Positions 1 to 8,057 of a DNA stretch of 51,351 bases are shown one piece after another. A program made the position numbers and the translations under genes. Every line of letters begins with the position of its first letter. Within the stretch, counting starts at the first letter, position 1. The DNA lies in contig NZ_DS264374.1 of NCBI RefSeq assembly GCF_000153925.1, positions 1 to 51,351 on the forward strand, written 5' to 3'. This DNA is from [Ruminococcus] torques ATCC 27756 (GTDB taxonomy: Bacteria; Bacillota; Clostridia; Lachnospirales; Lachnospiraceae). The notes beneath the pieces were generated by a model. That model was given only the letters and a program-made list of their open reading frames with translations. It ran no database searches and was not told the origin of the DNA.

Positions 1-18
1 ATACTAAACTTTTATTTC

Positions 19-47
19 TTGAAGAAATCCCCTTATTATGGTACAAT
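19..47 (+). promoter_or_regulatory. Putative SigA promoter of the symporter gene
   Basis: TTGAAG (19-24), a 17-bp spacer, then TACAAT (42-47). It sits 36 bp before the GTG start of the downstream gene. Seen by eye from consensus only. Confidence 0.5.
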
Positions 48-82
48 TTTACAATATATTGCACATTTTGCGAAAGGAATGA

Positions 83-1615
83 GTGACAAACATGACAACA
101 GAACACATTTGTATTATGATCGCCATTATTGTTTATCTTGGCGCCATGCTCTATGTCGGCTACCGTTGTTCCAAGAACAACCATGATACGACCGATTTTT
201 ATCTTGGAGGGCGTAAGCTCGGACCTCTTGTGACGGCAATGAGCGCCGAAGCCTCCGATATGAGCAGCTGGCTTCTGATGGGGCTTCCCGGTCTGGCCTA
301 TCTGACAGGTATTGCCGACGCCGGATGGACTGCCATCGGACTCGCCATCGGAACGTACATAAACTGGAGGATCGTAGCAAAACGGATCCGCCGCTACACT
401 CTCGTAGCCGGCAATTCGATCACGCTTCCTTCTTTTTTCAGTAACCGATACAGAGATCAGCGTAAGATCCTTCAATCTATCGGAGCGATTTTTATCGTTA
501 TATTTTTCATACCGTACACAGCCTCCGGATTCGCCGCATGCGGAAAACTGTTTTCCAGCCTGTTCGGGGTTAATTATGTTGCCGCTATGATCATAAGTGC
601 GATCGTCATCGTAGGGTATACGGCGCTTGGCGGATTTCTTGCCGCCTCAACAACAGACTTCATTCAGAGTATTATCATGTCTGTTGCCCTGATCATCGTC
701 TTTATATTCGGCATCAATATTGCCGGAGGTATCCCTGCCGTAGTTGAGAACGCACAGTCGCTTCCGGGATATTTGACGATGATGACTACATACGATCCTG
801 TTGCAGGTGTCGAACAGCCTTATCCGATCATCAATATTATTTCCATGATCGCATGGGGGCTCGGTTACTTCGGTATGCCTCATATCCTGCTTCGCTTCAT
901 GGCTATCGAGGACGAAGAAAAACTCACGCTCTCCAGACGCGTTGCGACAATCTGGGTTGTCATTTCCCTTGCAGTTGCGGTTTTGATCGGTGTGATCGGT
1001 CTGGCAATGAGCGATGTAGGCGCTTTAAAAACTCTGACAGGTTCCGATTCTGAAACGATCATTGTGCAGATCGCCGACTTGTTAAGTAAACACGGTATTC
1101 TTCCTGCCTTACTTGCGGGAACGATCCTTGCCGGCATTCTTGCCTCTACAATGTCCACGGCAGACTCACAGCTTTTGGCTGCATCCTCCGCCGTATCTTC
1201 CGACCTTTTCGGCGACAGAGTTGCCAAAACGGGAGACAAGAAAAAAGCAATGAACGCAGCTCGCTTCACCTTGCTTGCCATCGCGGTAATCGCCGCTTTT
1301 ATTGCCCGTGATCCGAACAGTTCGGTATTCGGCATCGTTTCCTTTGCATGGGCAGGTTTTGGCGCCGTATTCGGTCCTGTCGTATTATTTGCCCTCTTCT
1401 GGAGACGCTCAAACTGGCAGGGCGCACTTGCCGGAATGATTTCAGGCGGAGCTATGGTATTCATCTGGAAATACCTCGTACGTCCTCTCGGCGGTGTATG
1501 GAACATTTATGAGCTGCTCCCGGCTTTCAGCGTATCATGCCTTATGATCGTCATTGTAAGCCTGCTCACAAAAGCACCTTCAAAAGAGATCACAGAAGAA
1601 TTCGACCGGGTTTAG
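83..1615 (+). CDS. putP: Sodium/proline symporter (SSS family)
   Basis: A 510-residue, highly hydrophobic protein with the segment spacing of the sodium:solute symporter family, whose PutP members are about 500 residues. The early motif AEASDMSSWLLMGLPG (about residues 55-70) carries the conserved Asp used for Na+ in PutP. The later STADSQLLAASSAVSSD stretch matches the Ser/Thr Na+ site of TM9. It should import proline with Na+ across the cytoplasmic membrane. The start is ambiguous: a GTG at 83 lies 5 nt after AAGG, while an in-frame ATG at 92 lies 14 nt after it. The gene stands alone, and a promoter-like sequence lies just upstream. Proline is the most likely substrate by family resemblance; other SSS substrates cannot be excluded. 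Confidence 0.88.
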   Translation: MTNMTTEHICIMIAIIVYLGAMLYVGYRCSKNNHDTTDFYLGGRKLGPLVTAMSAEASDMSSWLLMGLPGLAYLTGIADAGWTAIGLAIGTYINWRIVAKRIRRYTLVAGNSITLPSFFSNRYRDQRKILQSIGAIFIVIFFIPYTASGFAACGKLFSSLFGVNYVAAMIISAIVIVGYTALGGFLAASTTDFIQSIIMSVALIIVFIFGINIAGGIPAVVENAQSLPGYLTMMTTYDPVAGVEQPYPIINIISMIAWGLGYFGMPHILLRFMAIEDEEKLTLSRRVATIWVVISLAVAVLIGVIGLAMSDVGALKTLTGSDSETIIVQIADLLSKHGILPALLAGTILAGILASTMSTADSQLLAASSAVSSDLFGDRVAKTGDKKKAMNAARFTLLAIAVIAAFIARDPNSSVFGIVSFAWAGFGAVFGPVVLFALFWRRSNWQGALAGMISGGAMVFIWKYLVRPLGGVWNIYELLPAFSVSCLMIVIVSLLTKAPSKEITEEFDRV

Positions 1616-1642
1616 GTTCTTAATTTAGAACATACAAATCAC

Positions 1643-1671
1643 TTGTATATTCAAACTCATTGTATTAAAAT
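1643..1671 (+). promoter_or_regulatory. Putative SigA promoter of the ferredoxin gene
   Basis: TTGTAT (1643-1648), 17-bp spacer, TAAAAT (1666-1671). The ferredoxin start codon lies 67 bp downstream. Confidence 0.5.
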
Positions 1672-1680
1672 AGTGATAAT

Positions 1681-1712
1681 AAAGAGAACTACCTTTCTTT
1701 GTTTCTCTTTTT
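1681..1712 (+). terminator. Weak hairpin, putP end or ferredoxin leader
   Basis: AAAGAGAA pairs with TTCTCTTT and is followed by two more T. It may end putP transcripts. Because it lies after the ferredoxin promoter it would be in that leader, so its role is unclear. Confidence 0.3.
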
Positions 1713-1738
1713 AAATTCAAAAAAGGAGGATACATACT

Positions 1739-1909
1739 ATGGCACACGTTATTAGTGATGAATGCGTAAGCTGTGGTTCTTGCGAAGCTGAATGTCCTGT
1801 AGGCGCTATCTCTGAAGGCGATGGCAAATACGAGATCGACGCTGATGCTTGTGTAGACTGCGGAGCTTGTGAAGCTGCGTGTCCGACAGGCGCTATCTCA
1901 GCTGAGTAA
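1739..1909 (+). CDS. 2[4Fe-4S] bacterial-type ferredoxin
   Basis: A 56-residue protein with two classic C-x2-C-x2-C-x3-C-P motifs: Cys 9, 12, 15, 19 and Cys 38, 41, 44, 48. Each quartet contributes to one cubane cluster in the usual crossed pattern. It is a cytoplasmic low-potential electron carrier of the clostridial type, serving enzymes such as pyruvate:ferredoxin oxidoreductase or hydrogenase. The ATG at 1739 follows a strong AGGAGGA site with 8-nt spacing. The gene is monocistronic, with its own promoter and a strong terminator, which fits an abundant housekeeping protein. The two halves are internally repeated (CPVGAIS and CPTGAIS), as expected from ancient duplication. Confidence 0.97.
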   Translation: MAHVISDECVSCGSCEAECPVGAISEGDGKYEIDADACVDCGACEAACPTGAISAE

Positions 1910-1940
1910 TATAAATCGCAAAGTGATCACAAAAGAGAAG

Positions 1941-1970
1941 CACCGCTCCTATGTGGAGCGGTGTTTTTTT
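1941..1970 (+). terminator. Rho-independent terminator of the ferredoxin gene
   Basis: A GC-rich stem (CACCGCTCC with GGAGCGGTG) closed by a 5-nt loop and followed by seven T. Confidence 0.92.
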
Positions 1971-2015
1971 GTAGGAACTTGACGAACGATTTTTTCGTTC
2001 TGAAGTCATGGTCTA

Positions 2016-2024
2016 TGCTATAAT
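2016..2024 (+). promoter_or_regulatory. Extended -10 promoter of the MerR-like gene
   Basis: TGCTATAAT, an extended -10 (TG-n-TATAAT), 35 bp before the start codon. There is no convincing -35 at 17 bp, which is common for extended -10 promoters. Confidence 0.55.
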
Positions 2025-2059
2025 AACCTCAAAAGCAAAATGAGGAGGTTCACATATTA

Positions 2060-2638
2060 ATGGGTGAAGTCAGATTTATGATTTCCGAAGCCGCAAAACA
2101 GGTCAATGTCGAATCACATGTATTAAGATATTGGGAAGAAGAACTCGACCTGACGATCGGGCGAACGGAAATGGGACATCGATACTACACCAAAGATGAC
2201 ATTCAGCTCTTCTGCTGTATCAAAAAACTCAAAAACGAAGGAATGCTCTTAAAAGACTTAAAACCACTCATTCCCGAATTAAAAGAAAAAAAATCTAAGT
2301 TAAAAACTCCCGAAAAAGAAAAAACTCAACTTCAGACAGTCACTTCAGAAACAGGAGATATTCTTCTTCCTCTTAATACGATCGATCAAATGCGTGCTCT
2401 CGTAGGCGATGTTTTCCGCGAAGCGCTGAATGAAAACAACTCCATATTAAAAAATGACATCAGCAGTACGATCACCACTGACGTCATTCATGAAATGGAT
2501 TTTATACTTGAGGCAAAAGAACGCCGTCAGGAAGAACATTTCCGCAAACTGGACATGCTCATCCGCAGACAGCAGACCGCGCGAAAAGAATCCTCTAAAT
2601 CAGGCGCGATCATGAAATTAAAAAGCATATTTACATAA
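2060..2638 (+). CDS. MerR-family HTH regulator with long helical tail
   Basis: 192 residues. The first ~70 form a MerR-type winged helix-turn-helix: ISEAAKQVNVESHVLRYWEE is the recognition region, followed by the wing around GHRYYTKDDIQ. The rest is charged and predicted helical, rich in Lys/Glu, with no effector-binding cysteines. This layout (MerR-like HTH plus coiled-coil tail) recalls RacA-type DNA-binding proteins as much as classic MerR activators, so a structural or chromosome-related role is possible. The ATG at 2060 follows GAGGAGGT with good spacing. Its stop codon directly abuts the dnaB stop on the other strand, with no terminator between. The ligand and targets are unknown. Confidence 0.75.
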   Translation: MGEVRFMISEAAKQVNVESHVLRYWEEELDLTIGRTEMGHRYYTKDDIQLFCCIKKLKNEGMLLKDLKPLIPELKEKKSKLKTPEKEKTQLQTVTSETGDILLPLNTIDQMRALVGDVFREALNENNSILKNDISSTITTDVIHEMDFILEAKERRQEEHFRKLDMLIRRQQTARKESSKSGAIMKLKSIFT

Positions 2639-3988
2639 TCACTGCTGCTGACGCAGTTCATTTCCGAAACGGGTATACTGCGGCATCCACGCAAGACGGA
2701 CGGTTCCGATGGGACCGTTCCTCTGTTTTGCGATAATGATCTCCGCAATATTCTTATCCTCCGTATCCGGATTATAATAATCATCACGGTAAATAAACAT
2801 ACATACGTCGGCATCCTGCTCGATTGCTCCCGATTCACGAAGGTCGGAAAGCATCGGTCTTTTATCCGTTCTCTGCTCAACCGCACGGCTCAACTGAGAC
2901 AATGCGATCACCGGTACGTTCAATTCTCTGGCAAGTCCTTTCAACGATCGTGAAATCTCCGAAATTTCCTGCTGGCGGCTTTCATTTTTACGTCCGCCGC
3001 TTCCGCTCATCAACTGCAAATAGTCGATGATGATCAGATCAAGTCCCTGCTCCAATTTGTATTTACGACATTTTGAGCGCATCTCCGAAATACTGATACC
3101 CGACGTATCGTCTATGATCATACGAGAGCTTCCGATCGTGCCTGCTCCCTCGATCAGTTTCTCCCAATCCGTATCTGTCAGGTTTCCGTTTCTCAGCACC
3201 TGTGCGTCAACATGCGATTCCAGTGAAAACAGACGGTTTACAAGCTGTTCCTTTGACATCTCAAGACTGAAGATCGCTACCGCAAGATTTTGCCGAAACG
3301 CTACATGCTGCGCAATATTGAGCACGAACGCCGTTTTTCCCATAGACGGACGCGCCGCTATAAGAACAAGGTCTGATCTTTGCAGACCGGACAGTTTGTA
3401 ATCAAGGTCGATGAACCCTGTCGGTATTCCGGTGACGTTTCCTTTCGTCTTAGACGCCTTTTCGATCACATCCAGCGCGTTTAATACGACCTGCTTTATC
3501 GGAACGTATTCCTGGGAATTCCCGTTTTCCGCAAGTTCAAACACTCGCTTCTCTGTTCGTTCAAGCAGTTCATCAAGAGGCTCGTTTTCAAGATAACACG
3601 CATTCGCCGTCTCTTCGTTAAGTTTGATCAAACTGCGTAAAACCGATTTTTCTTTTACGATTTCCGCATAATATTTTACGTTGGCAGATGTCTGAGTTCC
3701 TACGAGAAGATCTCTTGCAAATTCCATACTGCTTACTTCCGGAGGCACGTCTTTTGTTTTTAAATATTCCTGAAGCGTGATCAAATCTACCGGACGCCCC
3801 GATTTAAACAGATCTGTCATAGCGTCGAATAAGATCCCATATGCCGTCTGATAAAAATCCTGTCCGGCCAAAATCTCCGATGTGACCGTAATCGCATCTT
3901 TATTCATCAGCATCGCCCCAAGTACAGCCTGCTCGGCTTCTGTACTATGGGGCGGTATCCGCTTCATGGCAGCTTCTATATTTTCCAT
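2639..3988 (-). CDS. dnaB: Replicative DNA helicase DnaB
   Basis: 449 residues, the usual length. The N-terminal domain (about 1-110, PHSTEAEQAVLGAML) is the primase/loader-contacting region. The RecA-like domain has Walker A ARPSMGKT at residues 212-219 and Walker B LIIIDYLQLM, then the arginine-finger region (KQRNGPIGTVRLAW). The hexamer unwinds DNA at the fork using ATP. This is the gene called dnaC in Bacillus subtilis. It is last in the gdpP-rplI-dnaB cluster, 9 bp after rplI, and has a good GGAG site before its ATG. No intein is present. Confidence 0.97.
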   Translation of the reverse strand: MENIEAAMKRIPPHSTEAEQAVLGAMLMNKDAITVTSEILAGQDFYQTAYGILFDAMTDLFKSGRPVDLITLQEYLKTKDVPPEVSSMEFARDLLVGTQTSANVKYYAEIVKEKSVLRSLIKLNEETANACYLENEPLDELLERTEKRVFELAENGNSQEYVPIKQVVLNALDVIEKASKTKGNVTGIPTGFIDLDYKLSGLQRSDLVLIAARPSMGKTAFVLNIAQHVAFRQNLAVAIFSLEMSKEQLVNRLFSLESHVDAQVLRNGNLTDTDWEKLIEGAGTIGSSRMIIDDTSGISISEMRSKCRKYKLEQGLDLIIIDYLQLMSGSGGRKNESRQQEISEISRSLKGLARELNVPVIALSQLSRAVEQRTDKRPMLSDLRESGAIEQDADVCMFIYRDDYYNPDTEDKNIAEIIIAKQRNGPIGTVRLAWMPQYTRFGNELRQQQ

Positions 3989-3997
3989 GAGAACTCC

Positions 3998-4447
3998 TTA
4001 TGCTTCTTCTTTTACAACAACTTTCAACTCTGCCGAAACTTCAGGATGAAGTTTTACTGTCACGATATGCGTACCAAGCGACTTGATCGACTCTTTCAAC
4101 TGGATTTTTTTCTTATCAATATCTAACTGCATCTGATCTTTGACCGCTACCGCGATTTCTTTGCTGGAAACAGAACCGAACGTTCTTCCGCCTTCGCCGA
4201 CTTTGATCGCAAGCTCGACTTTGCCTGCCGATAATTCCGCTGCAAGTTCTTTCGCAGCGTCAAGATTTTCCTGAGCCACTTTTTTCTCGTTATTTTTCTG
4301 AAGTTTCAGATCATTCAGATTTTTTCCCGTTGCTTCCACGCCCAGTTTTTTCGGCAAGATAAAATTCCTTGCGTATCCGTCGTTCACATTAACGATCTCC
4401 CCTTTTTTCCCGAGAGATTTTACATTTTCCAATAAAATAACTTTCAT
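3998..4447 (-). CDS. rplI: 50S ribosomal protein L9
   Basis: 149 residues, the normal L9 length. The N-terminal rRNA-binding domain ([19 protein letters not shown]) holds the conserved [10 protein letters not shown] signature. A long central helix and a C-terminal domain with [15 protein letters not shown] follow. L9 binds 23S rRNA near the L1 stalk and limits translocation slippage. Its ribosome site (AAAGGAGATATA) lies in the last codons of gdpP, so the two genes are probably translationally coupled. The order gdpP-rplI-dnaB is conserved in Firmicutes. Confidence 0.98.
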   Translation of the reverse strand: MKVILLENVKSLGKKGEIVNVNDGYARNFILPKKLGVEATGKNLNDLKLQKNNEKKVAQENLDAAKELAAELSAGKVELAIKVGEGGRTFGSVSSKEIAVAVKDQMQLDIDKKKIQLKESIKSLGTHIVTVKLHPEVSAELKVVVKEEA

Positions 4448-6493
4448 CTATATATCTCCTTTCTCAATCATATCGTCTATCGTTTCTTTCAATGTGCTGA
4501 TCGCCTCTTCCATATTCGTATGGTCAAACTGCGCTCCCGCAGAATTAATATGACCTCCGCCTCCCAGCTTTTCGGCAATAATCTGCACATTTACCTCGTC
4601 GATCGAACGCGCACTCATATAAATCTTTTCCTGATAAACCGTCAATACAAACGACGCGTTGATCCCACTGATATCAAGAAGCTCGTTTGCGGTCTGCGCC
4701 GCAAGAACCGTCGGACTTTCAATATCGCCCGGGCAGACTGCGATCGCAAACTGATTCTTATAAACCTCAGCCTCCCTCATCGCCTCTGCTTTCGCTCTGT
4801 ATGATTCCATATCGTCCCTGAACATCTTTCTTACCCGGGTGATATCCGCACCGCAGCGGCGAAGGAATGCCGCCGCTTCAAACGTACGCACTCCCGTCCT
4901 GTTCATAAAGTTCCTTGTGTCGATCATAATTCCCGCGTACATGCACTCCGCCTCGACAGCCGGGATTTTGATACTGTCAGAGATATATTGAAGCACTTCG
5001 GCTACCATTTCACATGTAGATGAAGAATACGGTTCTACATAAGATAAGACTGCATTTGCGATTACCGTACTGCTCTGACGGTGATGATCTAAAACGGCAG
5101 TCATTCTGGAACGCCTCAAAAGTTCGGGACATTCTGTCATCTGCGGCTTATTTGTATCGACTACGATCACCATCGTATTATCCGTAATATAATCCATAGC
5201 TTCATCTGAAGTCAGAAAGATATCATCCTCATACGCCGGACTTTCCACAATCTCATTATAAAGCGGCCGAACCGACTCTGTCACCGTATTCACGATAATA
5301 TGAGCTTTCTTCTCAAGGCTGACCGCCGCTCTGTAAATTCCCATACAAGCGCCGAACGAATCCGGATCCGCAATCTTATGACCCATGACAAGAACTCTGT
5401 CTTTCGTCACGATAAACTCTCTTAAAGCCTCTGCTTTTACACGGGCTTTTACACGGGTGTTTTTAGCAGTCTGTTCTTTCTTACCGCCAAAATAAGTGAT
5501 TCCGCTGCAGTCTTTTATCACCGCCTGGTCGCCTCCGCGCGCAAGGGCAAGGTCGATCGCCACACGCGCATACTGGTAACTAAGCGCATATGTCGCCGTA
5601 TTCAGACCAAGTCCGATACTTAACGTTGCCGAGCGGGCATTTCCGATATTAACCTGCTTTACTTCTTCAAGAAGCGAAAAACGGTCTTCCGCTATTTTTT
5701 TGTAAGCAGATTTGCGAAGAACAATAAAATATTTGTCCTTCTCCATTTTCTTTACAATACCGTCCACATCGCCGATATATTTATTGATCTTTCGATCGAT
5801 CAGAGCAACCAGAAGCGACTGTCGTACCTCTTCAACGCTCTCCATCACCTCGTCGTAATTATCGATGTAGATCAGCCCTGCGATCATCCGCTGCTCTTCA
5901 TTTTCGCGGATATACGCATTCAATTCTGTTACATCCTGCATGGATACCGCTACGAAAAACTCCTCTTCCTCGGGAATCTGTAACAATTTTTCCTTGTCGC
6001 TGAAGCCGTGAAGCGATACTCTGCGCAATTCTGCCTGATAGTGTCTGTCACAGTACTCCACCTCCATCTCAACATGTTCCATGTCGTCTTTAGGAAAAAC
6101 ACTTGTCGTAAGAGCCGGTATCATCCTGTACAGATATTTTTCTTTTCTTGAACTTTGCGTTAATTTTGAAAACGCATCATTTTTCCAAAGAATACGTCCA
6201 TCCTCAAGAGCGATCGCATAAGGAACCGCAAGTTCCTTTAACAGCGTATTTTCAATCCCCTTATACTGCGTGGAAAATTGAATCAAATCCGCTAAAATAA
6301 GCGATCTGTTATAAAAATACAATCCTCCCGCAATCGCCAGATAAATCAGGATAAACATAAACATGATAAACGCTGCTTTCCGGTCTACCATTAAAACCCA
6401 TATATTCATCGCAACGAGTAAAAACGTCATGATAAGCGGCCAGTTCATATACAGCCTGAGTTTTCCTTTTAAGCGCATTTTCTTCTTTTTCAT
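4448..6493 (-). CDS. gdpP: Cyclic-di-AMP phosphodiesterase GdpP
   Basis: 681 residues with the full GdpP (YybT) layout. Two N-terminal membrane helices occupy about 14-60 (the second is MFMFILIYLAIAGGLYFY). A PAS-like sensor domain, a degenerate GGDEF domain (about 175-310, lacking the GGDEF signature) and a DHH/DHHA1 phosphoesterase complete it. DHH motifs are visible: GHKIADPDSFGA, VVVDTNKP, VLDHHRQ and GGGGHINSAGAQF, whose Asp and His residues bind two Mn2+. The enzyme hydrolyses c-di-AMP to pApA and so tunes potassium and cell-wall homeostasis. It is first in the operon, behind a promoter at 6609-6637. The ATG at 6493 has GAGG about 10 nt before it. Confidence 0.93.
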   Translation of the reverse strand: MKKKKMRLKGKLRLYMNWPLIMTFLLVAMNIWVLMVDRKAAFIMFMFILIYLAIAGGLYFYNRSLILADLIQFSTQYKGIENTLLKELAVPYAIALEDGRILWKNDAFSKLTQSSRKEKYLYRMIPALTTSVFPKDDMEHVEMEVEYCDRHYQAELRRVSLHGFSDKEKLLQIPEEEEFFVAVSMQDVTELNAYIRENEEQRMIAGLIYIDNYDEVMESVEEVRQSLLVALIDRKINKYIGDVDGIVKKMEKDKYFIVLRKSAYKKIAEDRFSLLEEVKQVNIGNARSATLSIGLGLNTATYALSYQYARVAIDLALARGGDQAVIKDCSGITYFGGKKEQTAKNTRVKARVKAEALREFIVTKDRVLVMGHKIADPDSFGACMGIYRAAVSLEKKAHIIVNTVTESVRPLYNEIVESPAYEDDIFLTSDEAMDYITDNTMVIVVDTNKPQMTECPELLRRSRMTAVLDHHRQSSTVIANAVLSYVEPYSSSTCEMVAEVLQYISDSIKIPAVEAECMYAGIMIDTRNFMNRTGVRTFEAAAFLRRCGADITRVRKMFRDDMESYRAKAEAMREAEVYKNQFAIAVCPGDIESPTVLAAQTANELLDISGINASFVLTVYQEKIYMSARSIDEVNVQIIAEKLGGGGHINSAGAQFDHTNMEEAISTLKETIDDMIEKGDI

Positions 6494-6608
6494 AGTGATA
6501 CTACCTCATCCGCACCCTTTAGGACACATGCAATGTGCATCATTAGATTACCAAAAAACTTTGTTTCGCTACAATGTCTTATTATAACATCTTTTTGAAT
6601 TTTATTCT

Positions 6609-6637
6609 ACTATACTTTTTTCTTCAAATTATTGCAA
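6609..6637 (-). promoter_or_regulatory. Putative SigA promoter of gdpP-rplI-dnaB
   Basis: On the minus strand: TTGCAA (6632-6637), 17-bp spacer, TATAGT (6609-6614). It lies about 115 bp before the gdpP start. The stretch 6494-6744 otherwise holds no gene that I can see. Confidence 0.55.
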
Positions 6638-6744
6638 TCACCTATTATTTTAGTATCAAAAACCTTAATTCCCTACCTATACGCTATATTATAAATAGAA
6701 AAGGAAAATCCCAGGCGACTTCCCCAAAAAGTAATTGACTGTTA

Positions 6745-6819
6745 CAAAAAAGGCTGACTCAAAGAGTTTCCCCTAAGAATCAGCCTTATATTCTTGATTA
6801 GTCCTGAACGTACGGCATC
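6745..6819. repeat. Left 75-bp att-like direct repeat
   Basis: Identical to 8292-8366 except one base (C at 6813, T at 8360). It contains the terminator hairpin and a copy of the final seven rpsR codons with stop, the second copy produced by integration. Confidence 0.9.
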
Positions 6820-6987
6820 GGCTATGTACTTTTTACCAGTTACATGCATGATTATTCGCTGTTTTTAGCGGTGTTTTGCCTTGAAATTGTGCAGATTTTC
6901 CACTCTTTACATTTTTCTAGTATCATTTTGGTATCACCGGAAAGCCTGGAACTTCGCCCAGCAGATAGGTCAACCCGCTCTCATATC

Positions 6988-7128
6988 TTAAGCGAATGAC
7001 AGCAGGTAACCTATCCGGGAGCTGATCCACGGCAATGTTCCTTTCGGGATTCCAGCTGCTACGAGATCCTTTTGTCCCATGCACGCCCTTGCTCTCGCAA
7101 GCTCATACTTTTGTCTGTCAAGTTTCAT
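6988..7128 (-). pseudogene. Truncated cI-like HTH repressor
   Basis: A 46-codon frame with a real ribosome site (GAGGTGAT) before its ATG at 7128. Its first ~32 residues (MKLDRQKYELARARACMGQK onward, to PKGTL) look like the start of the small XRE repressors of integrative elements. After PKGTL the similarity stops and the frame ends within about 15 codons. The natural family is about 65-70 residues, so this is probably a deletion derivative joined to other element DNA. It is divergent from the XRE gene at 7264, the typical arrangement of a lysogeny-type switch. Non-functional is the likelier reading, but a short DNA-binding peptide is possible. Confidence 0.5.
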
Positions 7129-7149
7129 CTTTATATCACCTCACTTTTC

Positions 7150-7213
7150 AGATTGTTTTCAGATGTTTTTCAATCTGTAAACTTCTTTTTTAGATTGTTT
7201 TCACTCTGTACAT
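7150..7213. promoter_or_regulatory. Candidate operator region between divergent regulators
   Basis: AGATTGTTTTCA occurs twice in direct orientation (7150-7161 and 7192-7203). AGATTG (7150) also forms an inverted pair with CAATCT (7171-7176), and related CTCTGTA/ATCTGTA tails follow each unit. The placement between two divergent HTH genes suggests repressor binding sites. Confidence 0.45.
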
Positions 7214-7263
7214 TTCGAGTCAAATATGGCATTCTGTTTTTAAATGAAAAGAGGTGAATAGAT

Positions 7264-7644
7264 ATGCCAACCTATACAGGCGATATGATACGAAAATGCC
7301 GCACCGAAAAAGGACTGACACAGAAGAAACTCGGCGAATTATGTGGTATCGCTGACTCAAATATAAGAAAATATGAGTCCGGTAATCAAAACCCTAAAAT
7401 AGAAACGCTTCAAAAAATAGCCGATGCCTTAGATATTCCGGTAAACCGTTTGCTTGCCGGAAAAATTATATCTAGGGATGAATTAAAAGAGAAACTCTCG
7501 GAATATGGTCTGACTCATCTTGTACCAGACACAGAAGAAGAACGGACTGTATTGGAAAATTGTAAAAAACTAAATGAAACCGGAAAGAAAGAGGCCGCAA
7601 AAAGAGTAGAAGAACTTACCCATTTAGAAAAGTATACAAAATAA
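7264..7644 (+). CDS. XRE-family transcriptional regulator (element-borne)
   Basis: 126 residues. The N-terminal ~65 form a canonical HTH_3 domain (GDMIRKCRTEKGLTQKKLGE, then IRKYESGNQNPKIETLQKIA). The C-terminal half is charged and helical, with no peptidase motif. The start at 7264 follows AGAGGTG. It faces a divergent, broken cI-like gene with repeated operator-like motifs between them, so it probably represses its own element's genes. It appears intact. Targets are unknown. Confidence 0.85.
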   Translation: MPTYTGDMIRKCRTEKGLTQKKLGELCGIADSNIRKYESGNQNPKIETLQKIADALDIPVNRLLAGKIISRDELKEKLSEYGLTHLVPDTEEERTVLENCKKLNETGKKEAAKRVEELTHLEKYTK

Positions 7645-7836
7645 CCACCGTACCTTAAAGTACGCCGGTAAATGAGTTTTCCCAGAATTGGGAGAAGCCG
7701 AATAGCCATTACACAAAATCGTGCAGTGCAACCTGCTCAAAAATGAGCGAAACCGTACATTGACAATAATATACTTACCCAGGGAGCCGATGAGGTGCTA
7801 TACCAGTTGCCGGACACATTGAAAGGAGCTGGTAAT

Positions 7837-7926
7837 ATGGTTACATACTCTGACTTGTTCACGTTTGTAATTATGCTTTGTGCAGTCATAACCCTTGTTG
7901 TTACGATTTTTAGACACAAAAAATAG
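7837..7926 (+). CDS. Putative holin-like type I toxin (29 aa)
   Basis: A 29-residue peptide beginning MVTYSDLFTFVIML and ending IFRHKK. A short polar start, one hydrophobic membrane span (about 7-24) and a basic tail give the plan of the Firmicutes holin-like toxins of type I toxin-antitoxin loci. AAAGGAG precedes the ATG at good spacing. The stop codon lies at the base of a strong hairpin that also ends an antisense transcript starting at about 8013. The expected action is insertion into the cell's own membrane when its mRNA is not silenced. It is too short for standard ORF cut-offs. The toxin-side promoter is unclear; TGCTATACC at 7796-7804 is a candidate extended -10. Confidence 0.7.
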   Translation: MVTYSDLFTFVIMLCAVITLVVTIFRHKK

Positions 7927-8013
7927 CGCCCCTGTCTGGTAAACTAAGGCGCTATCTTTATAGGTTTTATTTTGCCGGCGGCTAGGTGTGCACTAGCTAT
8001 CGGCTCCCTTGTT
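7918..8013 (-). ncRNA. Predicted antisense antitoxin RNA
   Basis: Inferred, not annotated elsewhere. A consensus promoter on the minus strand (8020-8048) would start RNA near 8013. A hairpin (GATAGCGCC paired with GGCGCTAT) followed by six T ends it at about 7918. The roughly 95-nt RNA overlaps the end and 3' UTR of the toxin mRNA. It also contains CCGGCAA, complementary to TTGCCGG in the toxin leader (7807-7813). This convergent layout resembles par/fst and txpA/ratA type I systems. Confidence 0.6.
7924..7954. terminator. Shared bidirectional hairpin of toxin and antisense RNA
   Basis: TAGCGCC pairs with GGCGCTA. On the minus strand it is followed by TTTTTT (7918-7923), on the plus strand by TCTTTAT. 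Confidence 0.75.
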
Positions 8014-8019
8014 AAATAT

Positions 8020-8048
8020 ATTATAGTTAATTAAATAAAATATGTCAA
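8020..8048 (-). promoter_or_regulatory. Perfect SigA promoter for the antisense RNA
   Basis: On the minus strand: TTGACA (8043-8048), 17-bp spacer, TATAAT (8020-8025), an exact consensus match. No open reading frame follows it, only the hairpin-terminated antisense region. Confidence 0.85.
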
Positions 8049-8057
8049 TTATCTTCG

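Noticed and set aside
880..1506. 208-codon frame opposite putP
   Set aside because: It is a shadow of the symporter gene: no ribosome site, low-complexity composition, and putP itself is strongly supported.
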